From: Crassaminicella profunda | Lineage (GTDB): Bacteria; Bacillota; Clostridia; Peptostreptococcales; Thermotaleaceae | Length of the DNA stretch: 64,000 nt | Assembly (NCBI RefSeq): GCF_019884785.1 | Contig: NZ_CP082326.1 | Coordinates: forward strand, 3,589,355-3,653,354 | Direction of reading: 5' to 3' | Shown: positions 56,287 through 64,000 of the stretch, in pieces | Position numbering within the stretch: position 1 is the stretch's first letter | Layout: every line of letters begins with the position of its first letter | Notes under the pieces: model-generated | Seen by the model: only the letters and a program-made list of their open reading frames with translations | Told to the model about the DNA's origin: nothing | The model's database searches: none | Translations under genes and position numbers: made by a program

Positions 56287-57922
56287 ATTCTATTGAATAT
56301 ATATCTGAAAACTCAATATTAATACTTTCTACATAATCATTGTTATATCTTTTTTTTACTTCTTTTATATCATTCTCGAGTATCTTAACTGGAAGCTCAA
56401 CAATAAATTCACTGCCCTTATTTTCCTCACTTTTAACAATAATTTCTCCCTTATACATTTTTACAAGAGACTGAACAAGAGATAGTCCTATACCACTTCC
56501 TTCATGATTTCTTGTAAAAGATTTATCAATTTGACGAAATCTATCAAAGATTATATTTTGTTTATCCTTTGGAATCCCTATCCCTGTGTCTTTTACTGAT
56601 ATAATGATGCTTTTTCCTTTATCATATATGTTTACCATAATGTTTCCATTTAATCTTGTAAATTTTACTGCATTAGATAATAGATTCAATATGATTCTTT
56701 CAATATGGTCTGGATCACAGGCCATAATTTTTTCTTCCACATTCGTATCAAAGCAAAAATGAATATGCTTATTTTTTATATATTCCGAAACAGATAAAGT
56801 AATCTCTTCTACAATACTTACAATATTATAGTTTCCTAAATTCATATTAAAATATCCTGAATCTATTTTAGTAACATCTATCAAATTATTGATCAATCTT
56901 AAAAGCCTATAGCAATTCTGTTTAACGATACTTTTGAGCTTTGTTCTAAGTTTTAAATCTTTTATATGATTTTTTTCTTGATAATCAATTAATTGTATTG
57001 TACTAAGAATCAAATTTAATGGTGTTCTTAATTCATGAGAAATATTGGAAAAAAATTCCGTTTTTAACTTGTCATATTCTATTACCTCATGTAATATTTT
57101 TTTATTTTCTTCAACTTTTTTCTCTAGAACTTTTTTTGCATTTTTTAGCTCTGTAATATCTGTTCCTACAGATTGAAACTCTATTATTTCACCATTTTCA
57201 CTGAAAAAAGCTTGATTGGTCCATCTGATCCAAGAAATATTTCCTATTGCATCGATTACAGAATGGGCATAGGTCTGAATAGGTTTTTCAATGCTAAATG
57301 ATTGTAAAGATTTTTTTATTTTTTCATGTTCATCTTTCGGAACTACAGTTAAAACACTTTTTCCCACTAATTCCTCATATTGCTTATTTAAATAACAACA
57401 AAATGCTTTATTGGCATAAGTTAATTCTCCATTAGGTAAAAACCTGCAAATAAAATCCGTTTGATTTTCTACAAGAGCTCCATATTGCTGCTCACTGATG
57501 GCACACTTATTTTTTCTTTCTTCTTCTTCTGTAAGATCATAAGCCTTTCCAACAATATACTTAACATTATTTTCTTCATCTAGTATGGGTGTTTTTGTAA
57601 TATGTAATAATCGAAGTTCTCCTTCACTATTCGTTATCCATTCTTTAGAGATAATTTTTTCCTTTTGTTGAAACACTTCTACATTTTTACTAACAGATTG
57701 CTGGGCTTTTATATTACTATAAATACATTGCTGAGCTTCTTTTTCATTCAATACATTCCATAATTTTTTATTTTCTATATCCTTTTTTTCTTTCCCTAAA
57801 AAATCTGCATGTGCCTGATTCACAAATCCATAAGTTTCTGTATCTTTTAAAATCCATAATTGCATATCTGTATCATCCAGCATACATGCATATTGTTCCA
57901 ATTTAAACTGGTCTACTTTCAT
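56285..57922 (-). CDS. Orphan soluble PAS-PAS sensor histidine kinase
   Basis: A 545-residue cytosolic kinase with two or more PAS domains (about 10-130 and 145-265), a coiled linker, HisKA with phosphoacceptor His296 in SNISHELRTPLN, and HATPase (NLLSNAVKF, DTGIGIP, GSGIGLSL). It lacks a membrane segment and an adjacent regulator, the layout of KinA-like sporulation kinases. Its catalytic half and its terminal IEFSDIYS tail match the kinase at 1448-3469. The ATG at 57922 follows GGGAGCGGGAG. A Spo0A-box-like site overlaps the candidate -35 region at 57999-58005, which would fit feedback from Spo0A; this is inferred. Confidence 0.9.
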   Translation of the reverse strand: MKVDQFKLEQYACMLDDTDMQLWILKDTETYGFVNQAHADFLGKEKKDIENKKLWNVLNEKEAQQCIYSNIKAQQSVSKNVEVFQQKEKIISKEWITNSEGELRLLHITKTPILDEENNVKYIVGKAYDLTEEEERKNKCAISEQQYGALVENQTDFICRFLPNGELTYANKAFCCYLNKQYEELVGKSVLTVVPKDEHEKIKKSLQSFSIEKPIQTYAHSVIDAIGNISWIRWTNQAFFSENGEIIEFQSVGTDITELKNAKKVLEKKVEENKKILHEVIEYDKLKTEFFSNISHELRTPLNLILSTIQLIDYQEKNHIKDLKLRTKLKSIVKQNCYRLLRLINNLIDVTKIDSGYFNMNLGNYNIVSIVEEITLSVSEYIKNKHIHFCFDTNVEEKIMACDPDHIERIILNLLSNAVKFTRLNGNIMVNIYDKGKSIIISVKDTGIGIPKDKQNIIFDRFRQIDKSFTRNHEGSGIGLSLVQSLVKMYKGEIIVKSEENKGSEFIVELPVKILENDIKEVKKRYNNDYVESINIEFSDIYSIE

Positions 57923-57971
57923 ATACTCCCGCTCCCTATTTACACCTGTTTATAATTATATATTTTTTTAC

Positions 57972-58005
57972 ATTATACTGGATTTAAAGAATTTATTGTG
58001 TCGAA
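57972..58005 (-). promoter_or_regulatory. Candidate promoter with Spo0A box upstream of the orphan kinase
   Basis: The minus strand has TATAAT at 57977-57972. TTCGACA, an exact 7-base Spo0A box, lies at 58005-57999 where the -35 region falls, and there is no good -35 hexamer. This is the geometry expected of a Spo0A-activated SigA promoter. Confidence 0.45.
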
Positions 58006-58068
58006 ACAACTCGTAATCTATATTTTTTCTATATTATATTTTCTAAAATTCTTTTTATAACTATTTGC

Positions 58069-58100
58069 AAATAACAAAAGCACCCTAACTATAGGTGCTT
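58069..58100 (-). terminator. Terminator of the ABC export operon
   Basis: The stem AAGCACC/GGTGCTT (58078-58100) is followed by TTGTTATTT on the minus strand, just after the permease stop. Confidence 0.8.
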
Positions 58101-58109
58101 TATAACCAT

Positions 58110-59243
58110 TTAATCTAATTTCTTTTTAAACCTTATAGATGCAATCCCTAAAAGCAGCATCCCCATTACTAAAAGCACTATTACTTCCTTCCATAAATAA
58201 TCAATCCCTACTCCCTTTAATATAATCCCTCTTAATATCTTTAAAAAATAAGTGAGTGGTATAAAATTACCAGCTATCTGTATAGGGTAGGCCATAGCTT
58301 CCCTTGGAAATACAAATCCTGATAACAATACACTTGGAAGTATGAAAAATATGGTCATTTGCATAGCCTGTGCCTGATTTTGCGCCACTGTTGAAATGAG
58401 CATACCAATAGCAAGAGAACAGATGACAAATCCAAATCCCAAAAGAATCAATAAGAAAACATTTCCCTCTATCCCTACATTGAACCAATAGGTTCCAAAA
58501 AATAATGCGATTAAAAAATCAACACAACCTATAAAAATATAAGGAATCATTTTTCCCAAAATAAGTTCTCCTGATCTTATAGGGGTAACAATTAACAATT
58601 CTAATGTTCCCTTTTCTTTTTCTCTCACTAATGAAAAGGCCGTAAGCATTACAGTAATATTTTGCATAATAAGTCCAATAAGTCCAGGAATAGTAAACTT
58701 TGTACTTTCTAGATTAGGGTTATACCATACCCTTGTCCGTATATCTATCACTCCTTTATTAGAACTTTTTAGCCCCTTCTTTTCTAAATATTTTTTCTGT
58801 ATTTGAAGAGCATAGCTTTGTGTAATCATCATTCCATTTTGCAGTGCTGTTCGAGCAATAGTAGGATCTGTTCCATCAATGATTAACTGAATAGATGGAT
58901 TTTCATCTCTCTTGATATTTTTTGAAAATCCTGTAGGAATAATGACACCCGCTCTTGCCTCTCCCTTATCAATAAAATTTTCAAGTTTTTGTGTATTTTT
59001 TACATAACTATCTGGTTGAAAGTAATTAGAATTTTTAAATTTACTGATCAGTTCTCTACTCTCTATCGTATGATCCATATCCATCACAACCATTTTTATA
59101 TTTTCAACATCTGTATTTACAGCATATCCAAATAAAAATATAAAAATCAAAGGCATCATAATGGCCATACCAAGACTTGCTTTATCCCTTATAATATGGA
59201 TAAATTCTTTCTTAACGATGGTTATAAGCCTCCTGCTATTCAT
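58110..59243 (-). CDS. ABC-2 type export permease (YbhS/YhhJ-like)
   Basis: The 377-residue membrane half of an ABC exporter. One N-terminal membrane helix (about 22-42) is followed by a large external domain (about 45-175) and five more helices. The ABC-2 signature REKEKGTLELLIVTPIRSGELILGK is near residue 215, and the terminal region ends with basic residues. It works with the ATPase encoded immediately upstream (2-base gap) and the HlyD-type adaptor, in the manner of YbhGFS drug-efflux pumps. Only one permease gene is present, so the membrane part may be a homodimer. Confidence 0.92.
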   Translation of the reverse strand: MNSRRLITIVKKEFIHIIRDKASLGMAIMMPLIFIFLFGYAVNTDVENIKMVVMDMDHTIESRELISKFKNSNYFQPDSYVKNTQKLENFIDKGEARAGVIIPTGFSKNIKRDENPSIQLIIDGTDPTIARTALQNGMMITQSYALQIQKKYLEKKGLKSSNKGVIDIRTRVWYNPNLESTKFTIPGLIGLIMQNITVMLTAFSLVREKEKGTLELLIVTPIRSGELILGKMIPYIFIGCVDFLIALFFGTYWFNVGIEGNVFLLILLGFGFVICSLAIGMLISTVAQNQAQAMQMTIFFILPSVLLSGFVFPREAMAYPIQIAGNFIPLTYFLKILRGIILKGVGIDYLWKEVIVLLVMGMLLLGIASIRFKKKLD

Positions 59244-59245
59244 AT

Positions 59246-60040
59246 CTACTCCCCTGCCTCATCTCTATGAATAAATTTGATTTTATCAAATGAAGATTCT
59301 ACTTTTTCTCCTGTTTGTTCCTCTACATATCTTATAAAAACATCTTCTAGATTTTTTGCCTTCTTTTCCTCAATAATCTTTTCTGGTGCTCCTTTTCCTA
59401 TAATCCTTCCTCCAAAAATAAAAGCTACTTCATCACAACTTTCTGCTTCATCCATATAGTGGGTGGTCACAAGAATAGTCATCCCCTGCTTTGCAAGCTT
59501 ATATATAATTTTCCAAAATATTCTTCTTGAAACTGGATCAACTGCTGCCGTAGGCTCATCTAATATTAAAAGATTTGGTTTGTGTATAAGGGAGCATCCT
59601 AAGGCAAGTCTTTGTTTCCATCCTCCTGAAAGAGTTTTTGTAATATTTTTTTCTTTTCCCTCAAGTCCTGCCATCTGTATGATCCCTTCTATTCTTTCCC
59701 TTTGAAACTTTTTGGGAATGGTATATATATTGGCATAAAAATTTAAATTTTCTAATACAGTTAAATCTTCATATAAACTAAATTTCTGAGACATATAACC
59801 AATATTCTCTTTTATTTTTTCAGCTTCTTTGTAAACATTAAGCCCTAGTACTTCTGCCTTTCCCTCAGTAGGTGTTAAGACTCCACAAAGCATCCGAATG
59901 GCTGTAGATTTTCCTGCTCCATTTGGGCCTAATAGTCCGTAAATACTTCCCTTTGGAATTTGTAAATTTATTTGATTCACTGCCATAAATGTTCCAAACT
60001 TTTTCGTAAGATTTTTAGTAACAATGGCAATTTCTCTCAC
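59246..60040 (-). CDS. ABC transporter ATP-binding protein (drug-export type)
   Basis: A 264-residue nucleotide-binding domain. Walker A is GLLGPNGAGKSTAIRML near residue 40, the signature is TLSGGWKQRLALGCSL near 140, and Walker B is LLILDEPTAAVDP followed by the switch His in VTTHYMDEAE. The sequence type is the CcmA/DrrA/YbhF export group. Translation starts at a GTG (60040) that overlaps the adaptor gene's stop (GTGA), so the two are coupled. Confidence 0.94.
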   Translation of the reverse strand: MREIAIVTKNLTKKFGTFMAVNQINLQIPKGSIYGLLGPNGAGKSTAIRMLCGVLTPTEGKAEVLGLNVYKEAEKIKENIGYMSQKFSLYEDLTVLENLNFYANIYTIPKKFQRERIEGIIQMAGLEGKEKNITKTLSGGWKQRLALGCSLIHKPNLLILDEPTAAVDPVSRRIFWKIIYKLAKQGMTILVTTHYMDEAESCDEVAFIFGGRIIGKGAPEKIIEEKKAKNLEDVFIRYVEEQTGEKVESSFDKIKFIHRDEAGE

Positions 60041-61053
60041 TCTTTTTCACCACCTAGGTAAACGTCCATGAGCATACCAGGTTTTAGCTTTTCCATATCA
60101 TCTAAAATCTTTATTTTCACTGCAAAAACCATTTCCTGCTTGTTTTCCTTGGATTCAACATTTTTGGGGGTGAATTCTGCTTCTTGAGAAATATTTATTA
60201 CTTTTCCCTTTGTTTTTTTATTCTTTATAAAATCAGCTGTCATATTTATTTCTTGATTTAAAGAAATTTTGTAAAATTCTTTCTCTGGAATGTAGATCTT
60301 TACCCAAAGATTTTTTAGATCAAGGACCGTTGCGAAATTCCCAAAATTAGGAATCAGCTCTCCTTTATTATAATTAATACTTTCAATGGTTCCCTCTATA
60401 GGTGCTATAACATTTTCTTTTGAAATTTTATATTTTATTTGTTCCACCATGGCCTTTGCCTTCTCTACTTCTCCAAAAGCCATCTGTATTTCCTCATCTC
60501 TTGTCCCCTTGATGATTAAATCTAATGTTAACTTTGCAGATTCTAACTCTTTTTTTGTACTTTCAAGGATGGCCGAAGCATTATCTAATAATACCTTTGC
60601 TTCTTCTAGTTTTTCCTTAGAAACAGCACCACTTTCATATAATTTCTTCAAATCTTCATAATTTTTAAGTCTATATGCATAATCAGCATTTTTTCCAGCT
60701 AAAATACTTTTTATTTTTTCTACCTGTACCCTTGCTTGATTTATTTCTTCATTTCTCGCTCCTGATTGTAATTTATCAAATTTAGCATTGGCAATTTTAA
60801 GACTTGCTTCTGCCTGATTAAGCTCTAGTTTTAAATTTTCAACATCAATACGGCAAAGTTTATCTCCTTTTTTTACAAAAGCCCCTTCTTTTACAAAGAT
60901 TTCTGTAATCAATCCTGAAGTTTCACTAGCAATATCTATATCTTCACATTCAACGGTTCCCGTGTATTTGTCTTCTTCATTGGTAAACGAACAAGCTACA
61001 AGCAAAACACTAAAAAGAAAACATACTCCAATGATTTTTAATTTTTTATACAC
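60037..61053 (-). CDS. HlyD-family periplasmic adaptor lipoprotein
   Basis: A 338-residue membrane fusion protein. A lipoprotein signal with lipobox LLVACS near residue 20 is followed by the first half of a lipoyl-like barrel (ETSGLITEIFVKEGAFVKKGDKLCRID near 45-70). A long coiled-coil hairpin follows (about 75-205), then the second barrel half (NVIAPIEGTIESINYNKGELI near 210) and a beta-barrel end. The GTG at 61053 is chosen behind GAGGTGATT; the TTG at 61059 overlaps that site. It links the ABC exporter to the cell surface layer. Confidence 0.92.
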   Translation of the reverse strand: MYKKLKIIGVCFLFSVLLVACSFTNEEDKYTGTVECEDIDIASETSGLITEIFVKEGAFVKKGDKLCRIDVENLKLELNQAEASLKIANAKFDKLQSGARNEEINQARVQVEKIKSILAGKNADYAYRLKNYEDLKKLYESGAVSKEKLEEAKVLLDNASAILESTKKELESAKLTLDLIIKGTRDEEIQMAFGEVEKAKAMVEQIKYKISKENVIAPIEGTIESINYNKGELIPNFGNFATVLDLKNLWVKIYIPEKEFYKISLNQEINMTADFIKNKKTKGKVINISQEAEFTPKNVESKENKQEMVFAVKIKILDDMEKLKPGMLMDVYLGGEKE

Positions 61054-61059
61054 GATCAA

Positions 61060-61671
61060 TCACCTCTTTATTCCATTTAGAAAAATATCTACGATCAACT
61101 CAATCTCTTCTTCCATATGATCCATTTGATTAACCTGTGGTATAAACTGCCTTTGAAGAATCATAGATAAAACCATTCCCATAAAACTTCTCATGACAAT
61201 CACACTATTTACATCTTTTATTTCTCCTTTTTGTTTTCTTTCTTTAAATATTTGCGAAACAATTTCAGGTATATTTTCTAATAGCTTTTTTAAGAATAAT
61301 TCTCTTAAATCTTCATGAAACTGCAGTTCATAAAAAATCACCTTTATAAGAGAACAATGCTTTTCAAAAAACTTTATCCGATCCATAATTACAGCTTTTA
61401 AGAGTTCTTCTATAGATGCTTCTTTTTTTTCTTTGATTACTGCTTTTAATGAGTCTACTGCCATAGACTCTACAAATAAATGAATGGCTTTAATCATTGC
61501 TGTATGAAGTAAATCCTTTTTCCTAGGATAATACTTAAAAATAGTTCCTTCAGCCACTCCTGCCTCTTTTGCAATTTCATTCGTTGTAGCAGCAGAAAAT
61601 CCTTTTTTTGAAAATATAGAAATGGCTGCTTCAAGTATTTTCTTTTCTGTTTCCTTTGCATTTCTTTTCAT
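61060..61671 (-). CDS. TetR-family repressor of the ABC export operon
   Basis: A 203-residue regulator with the N-terminal TetR helix-turn-helix (KKILEAAISIFSKKGFSAAT-TNEIAKEAGVAEGTIFKYYPRKKDLL, residues about 9-55) and a diverse C-terminal ligand domain. It heads the operon with the adaptor, ATPase and permease. A perfect palindrome lies 15 bases upstream of its ATG (61671), so it almost certainly represses its own operon. The natural inducer is unknown. The ribosome binding site is AAGGAGG. Confidence 0.94.
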   Translation of the reverse strand: MKRNAKETEKKILEAAISIFSKKGFSAATTNEIAKEAGVAEGTIFKYYPRKKDLLHTAMIKAIHLFVESMAVDSLKAVIKEKKEASIEELLKAVIMDRIKFFEKHCSLIKVIFYELQFHEDLRELFLKKLLENIPEIVSQIFKERKQKGEIKDVNSVIVMRSFMGMVLSMILQRQFIPQVNQMDHMEEEIELIVDIFLNGIKR

Positions 61672-61685
61672 GATCTTACCTCCTT

Positions 61686-61707
61686 AGTGAGTGAGTGCTC
61701 ACTCACT
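61686..61707 (-). promoter_or_regulatory. TetR-family operator
   Basis: A perfect inverted repeat (AGTGAGTGAG-TG-CTCACTCACT) lies between the ribosome binding site of the TetR gene and an AT-rich promoter region (TATAAAAT just upstream). It fits the TGANTGANNNNTCANTCA pattern bound by many TetR-type repressors. Confidence 0.85.
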
Positions 61708-61738
61708 TATATTTTATACTTATCTATGCAAAAAAACA

Positions 61739-61771
61739 ACAAAAAAATAAGCAGATAAAATCTGCTTATTT
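61739..61771 (-). terminator. Terminator of the TerD gene
   Basis: A 10-bp or longer stem (AATAAGCAGA/TCTGCTTATT, 61746-61771) is followed on the minus strand by a T-run. Confidence 0.85.
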
Positions 61772-61772
61772 T

Positions 61773-62507
61773 TTATTCTGCATTTACACCATAACAAGCG
61801 CAAAGTGCTGGAAGTCCATCATTAAATCCTGAACCATTGGCATTAAATTTCCATTCTCCATTGTGTCTATAAATTTCTCCAACCACTACAGCTGTTTCTA
61901 AACTATAATCCTCAGAAAGATCATATCTTAAAAACTCTCTATTGGTATTTTGATCTACCAATCTCACAAAAGCATTTTCTACCATTCCAAAATTTTGGCC
62001 TCTTTCTTTTCCTTCATAAATGGTAATAGCAAATATAATCTTTTGTATTTCAGCAGGTACTGTATTTAAGTCAGCAAGTACACTTTCATCATCCCCGCTT
62101 CCTTGTCCTGTTCGATTATCTCCACTTAATTCTATTCCAAGTCCTGCTGGTTGTTTATTTCCAAAGAATACAAAATCTTTTTCATTTCTTACCTTCCCAT
62201 CACCCTTTACGGCAAAGGTAAATACATCTAAATCAAAATCTTTTCCATCAAATTTGTTGGTGTCCCAACCAAGACCGATATGAATCTTAGATAAAGTGTT
62301 TGCATCTAATCCCATATCTGATGCAGCCTTTTTTAAAGATACCTTCTGTCCCTTTTTTAGAGATACTGGTTTACTAGCTGTAGTTTGATTCGCTCCACCT
62401 AATCCACTACCAAGACCACCTAAACTTCCGAGTCCTGCAGTTTGTGTTTGAGGTTGATTATTTGAAGGGTTGTTTCCTCCTAATCCACCAAGACCATTTA
62501 ATCCCAT
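61773..62507 (-). CDS. TerD-domain protein with glycine-rich N-terminus
   Basis: A 244-residue protein. Residues 1-45 are a low-complexity Gly/Leu/Asn/Gln segment (repeats of GLGGLG, GSLGGLGSGLGG). Residues about 50-240 form a TerD domain with the calcium-binding pattern GLGWDTN, FDLDVFTF and SGDNRTGQGSGDDE near 140. TerD proteins accompany tellurite resistance and chemical-stress loci; the biochemical role is unsettled. The ATG at 62507 follows AAGGAGGGG. The AIM24-like gene lies 12 bases upstream on the same strand. Confidence 0.9.
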   Translation of the reverse strand: MGLNGLGGLGGNNPSNNQPQTQTAGLGSLGGLGSGLGGANQTTASKPVSLKKGQKVSLKKAASDMGLDANTLSKIHIGLGWDTNKFDGKDFDLDVFTFAVKGDGKVRNEKDFVFFGNKQPAGLGIELSGDNRTGQGSGDDESVLADLNTVPAEIQKIIFAITIYEGKERGQNFGMVENAFVRLVDQNTNREFLRYDLSEDYSLETAVVVGEIYRHNGEWKFNANGSGFNDGLPALCACYGVNAE

Positions 62508-62519
62508 TATTGCCCCTCC

Positions 62520-63323
62520 TTATCTATTAAAGAAATTTCCTAATGTATTTGTTACTTGCCCCATCATATCTTGCGTATTGTCCATAGAATTTCCCATAGC
62601 GTTTGATTGGGTTCCTACTGCTTCTCCCCTATCAATACCTATATCCAGACCTGCTTTTCTTTCTGAAGGTTGAAGAACTACTGTATTTCCTCCTTGTTTA
62701 AATTCAAACATATAAGATTCCCCTGAAGTTTGTCCAATAAATGTTTTCCAGTTTACATCCGCCTTTAAGCTTGGATCTGGACCTGTCCAACATATAATGG
62801 CATCTGGGTCTACTCTACAAGGCGTTTGTAATACAATTGCATTTCCATCTGTAATAACAGCTACATGACCTGTTTCTCCTGAATTATTCTTAAAGTTTGT
62901 AGTAAACAATCCCTTTTGAGATAATACCCCTGCTCCTATAAAACGAACACCATAGTTTAAATTTCCTGAAAATGCTAATATGTTTTCAGACTCTACCCCA
63001 ACAGATTCACCAGGTTCAAGAGGAACAATCGTAACATTTTTTCCTGCAAAAGCCAATATACACATGCCTTCTCCTGTTACTTTCATGATCTCCATATTTT
63101 CACCTGTTAATCTTCTAGAGATGTTATTCATAATACCTCTAGCGATTCCACCACCTGCATTGGGATCTAATAATACTTTTTCATATTTAAACTGACCTTG
63201 ATCTGCAACCATTGCTCCTTTTTTAGCAAAGAAAAATCCTTGTCCTTGCGCTACACACGAAAAGGCTGGTGTCTGCTTTGTTGCTCCTGTTAAATTTTCA
63301 TAAGTCGATAATTGAAAGCTCAT
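62520..63323 (-). CDS. AIM24 family protein
   Basis: A 267-residue protein of the AIM24/TIGR00266 beta-sandwich family: repeated short beta-strand pattern with VAQGQGFFFAKKGAMVADQGQ near the N-terminus, KVTGEGMCILAFAGK near 82 and GVRFIGAGVLSQKGLF near 123. The last 40 residues are polar and low in complexity (SNAMGNSMDNTQDMMGQ), similar in flavour to the tail or head of its TerD neighbour. It often co-occurs with TerD genes in Firmicutes stress islands. Function is unknown. Confidence 0.85.
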   Translation of the reverse strand: MSFQLSTYENLTGATKQTPAFSCVAQGQGFFFAKKGAMVADQGQFKYEKVLLDPNAGGGIARGIMNNISRRLTGENMEIMKVTGEGMCILAFAGKNVTIVPLEPGESVGVESENILAFSGNLNYGVRFIGAGVLSQKGLFTTNFKNNSGETGHVAVITDGNAIVLQTPCRVDPDAIICWTGPDPSLKADVNWKTFIGQTSGESYMFEFKQGGNTVVLQPSERKAGLDIGIDRGEAVGTQSNAMGNSMDNTQDMMGQVTNTLGNFFNR

Positions 63324-63427
63324 CTAATTCTCCCCTTGTTTATGTATTTATATCAATTATATCATTTTTAAAACCTATGTTTTAGAGGGTATTTCAAAAT
63401 ATTAAATAAATTTTTAGTTGATTGTTC

Positions 63428-64000
63428 TTATTTCTTGAAATAAATAAATCCAATAATAGAAATTCCATACAATATGATTGGCAATAAAAAATCCATTTTT
63501 GTAACATGAAAATCTTTATTTACCTTGTATTTTTCTATCAATAAATCTTTCATGTCATTTAAAATTTCTTTTAAACTCTCTATTTTTTTATACTTAGATA
63601 TTTCTATATGCGTACATTCTCCATTCTTGTTTTCTTTTAATACAATAGCTACACCTATATTTTTTACAAGAAGTTTTCTTTCATCCTCTTTTATTCTTTC
63701 CTCTAAAGTATATTTATATTTTTCAAATATAGTATATAGAGCTTCTTTTACAATTTCTTTTTTTACTTGATTGACCATGATCTTTTTATAGAAAAAAGTT
63801 TTGTATAAATTGTAGATCAATGCTACGAATAAACCTAGATATAACAATACGGGACTGAAAAAATACAAAAAAGCTTCTTTGCCTGCTCCTATAGTTAGAA
63901 CCATTAAGTTAATAATAAAATAACAGGTAAATATACTTGTTAAAGGTAATTTGCATAAAATAGGCATGTCTAATAATACTTGTGACTGTTTCTTTTTAAA
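63428..64000 (-). CDS. Unknown membrane protein, 5' end outside window
   Basis: At least 190 residues. The frame stays open from the right edge to the stop at 63428. The first ATG inside it (63967) has no ribosome binding site, so the true start is probably beyond the window. Hydrophobic segments are seen near residues 22-40 and 45-70 of the visible part and again at the very C-terminus (MDFLLPIILYGISIIGFIYF). Between them is a soluble basic, helical region of about 90 residues. No family recognised. It lies upstream of the AIM24 and TerD genes on the same strand and may belong to that group. Confidence 0.65.
   Translation of the reverse strand, partial: FKKKQSQVLLDMPILCKLPLTSIFTCYFIINLMVLTIGAGKEAFLYFFSPVLLYLGLFVALIYNLYKTFFYKKIMVNQVKKEIVKEALYTIFEKYKYTLEERIKEDERKLLVKNIGVAIVLKENKNGECTHIEISKYKKIESLKEILNDMKDLLIEKYKVNKDFHVTKMDFLLPIILYGISIIGFIYFKK

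Noticed and set aside
1-64000. CRISPR arrays, insertion sequences, prophage or tRNA/rRNA genes
   Set aside because: No spaced repeats, transposase or phage proteins, or tRNA-like or rRNA sequences were seen by eye; a tRNAscan or CRISPR search was not possible here.

Overview
The window is about 64 kb of AT-rich DNA from an anaerobic, probably spore-forming member of the Clostridia. The evidence is the codon and base use, purine-rich ribosome binding sites, T-box riboswitches, the ctsR-mcsA-mcsB-clpC operon, a clostridial flavodiiron-rubredoxin-reductase fusion, disA/radA/carD synteny and orphan sporulation-like kinases. The gene order ctsR ... clpC, radA, disA, carD, yacL-like, ispD, ispF, proS, second proS, gltX, cysE/cysS recalls the Peptostreptococcaceae/Alkaliphilus side of the class. 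I cannot name a genus. I found no rRNA or tRNA gene, insertion sequence, phage or CRISPR array.

Region 1 (1-26.3 kb, almost all on the minus strand) is conserved housekeeping: glnS (cut by the left edge), cysE-cysS behind a Cys T-box, gltX, two prolyl-tRNA synthetase genes behind a Pro T-box, ispDF, a PIN/TRAM membrane protein, carD, disA, radA, an ACT regulator with thrB, the CtsR regulon operon with its operator, and an EF-G paralogue. Its most unusual gene is the second prolyl-tRNA synthetase (7578-9164). It has lost the class II catalytic motifs but keeps the editing insertion. It sits beside an archaeal-type ProRS that lacks that insertion, so it may be a trans-editing factor.

Region 2 (26.7-37.4 kb) is a catabolic and signalling island. 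It holds an IolB-like isomerase, a complete TRAP transporter (dctM, dctQ, dctP), a YesN/YesM-type two-component system, a small kinase-like ATPase without a phosphoacceptor histidine, and a GGDEF-EAL protein.

Region 3 (37.5-41.4 kb) has a glyoxalase-family protein, ferritin, two gate-domain membrane proteins and asnS behind an Asn T-box.

Region 4 (41.4-53.5 kb) is a sensory block. It contains a partner-switching operon (response-regulator phosphatase, anti-sigma-type kinase, STAS protein) ending in a chemoreceptor, and a divergent second SpoIIE-type phosphatase with a cysteine-rich PAS domain. It also contains a sugar-binding lipoprotein paired with a chemoreceptor, a Cache chemoreceptor behind a c-di-GMP-I riboswitch, and a NagZ-type lipoprotein.

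Region 5 (53.6-64 kb) holds the flavodiiron fusion, a second orphan sporulation-like kinase, a TetR-controlled drug-efflux-type ABC operon with a clear palindromic operator, and TerD and AIM24 proteins followed by an unknown membrane protein cut by the right edge.
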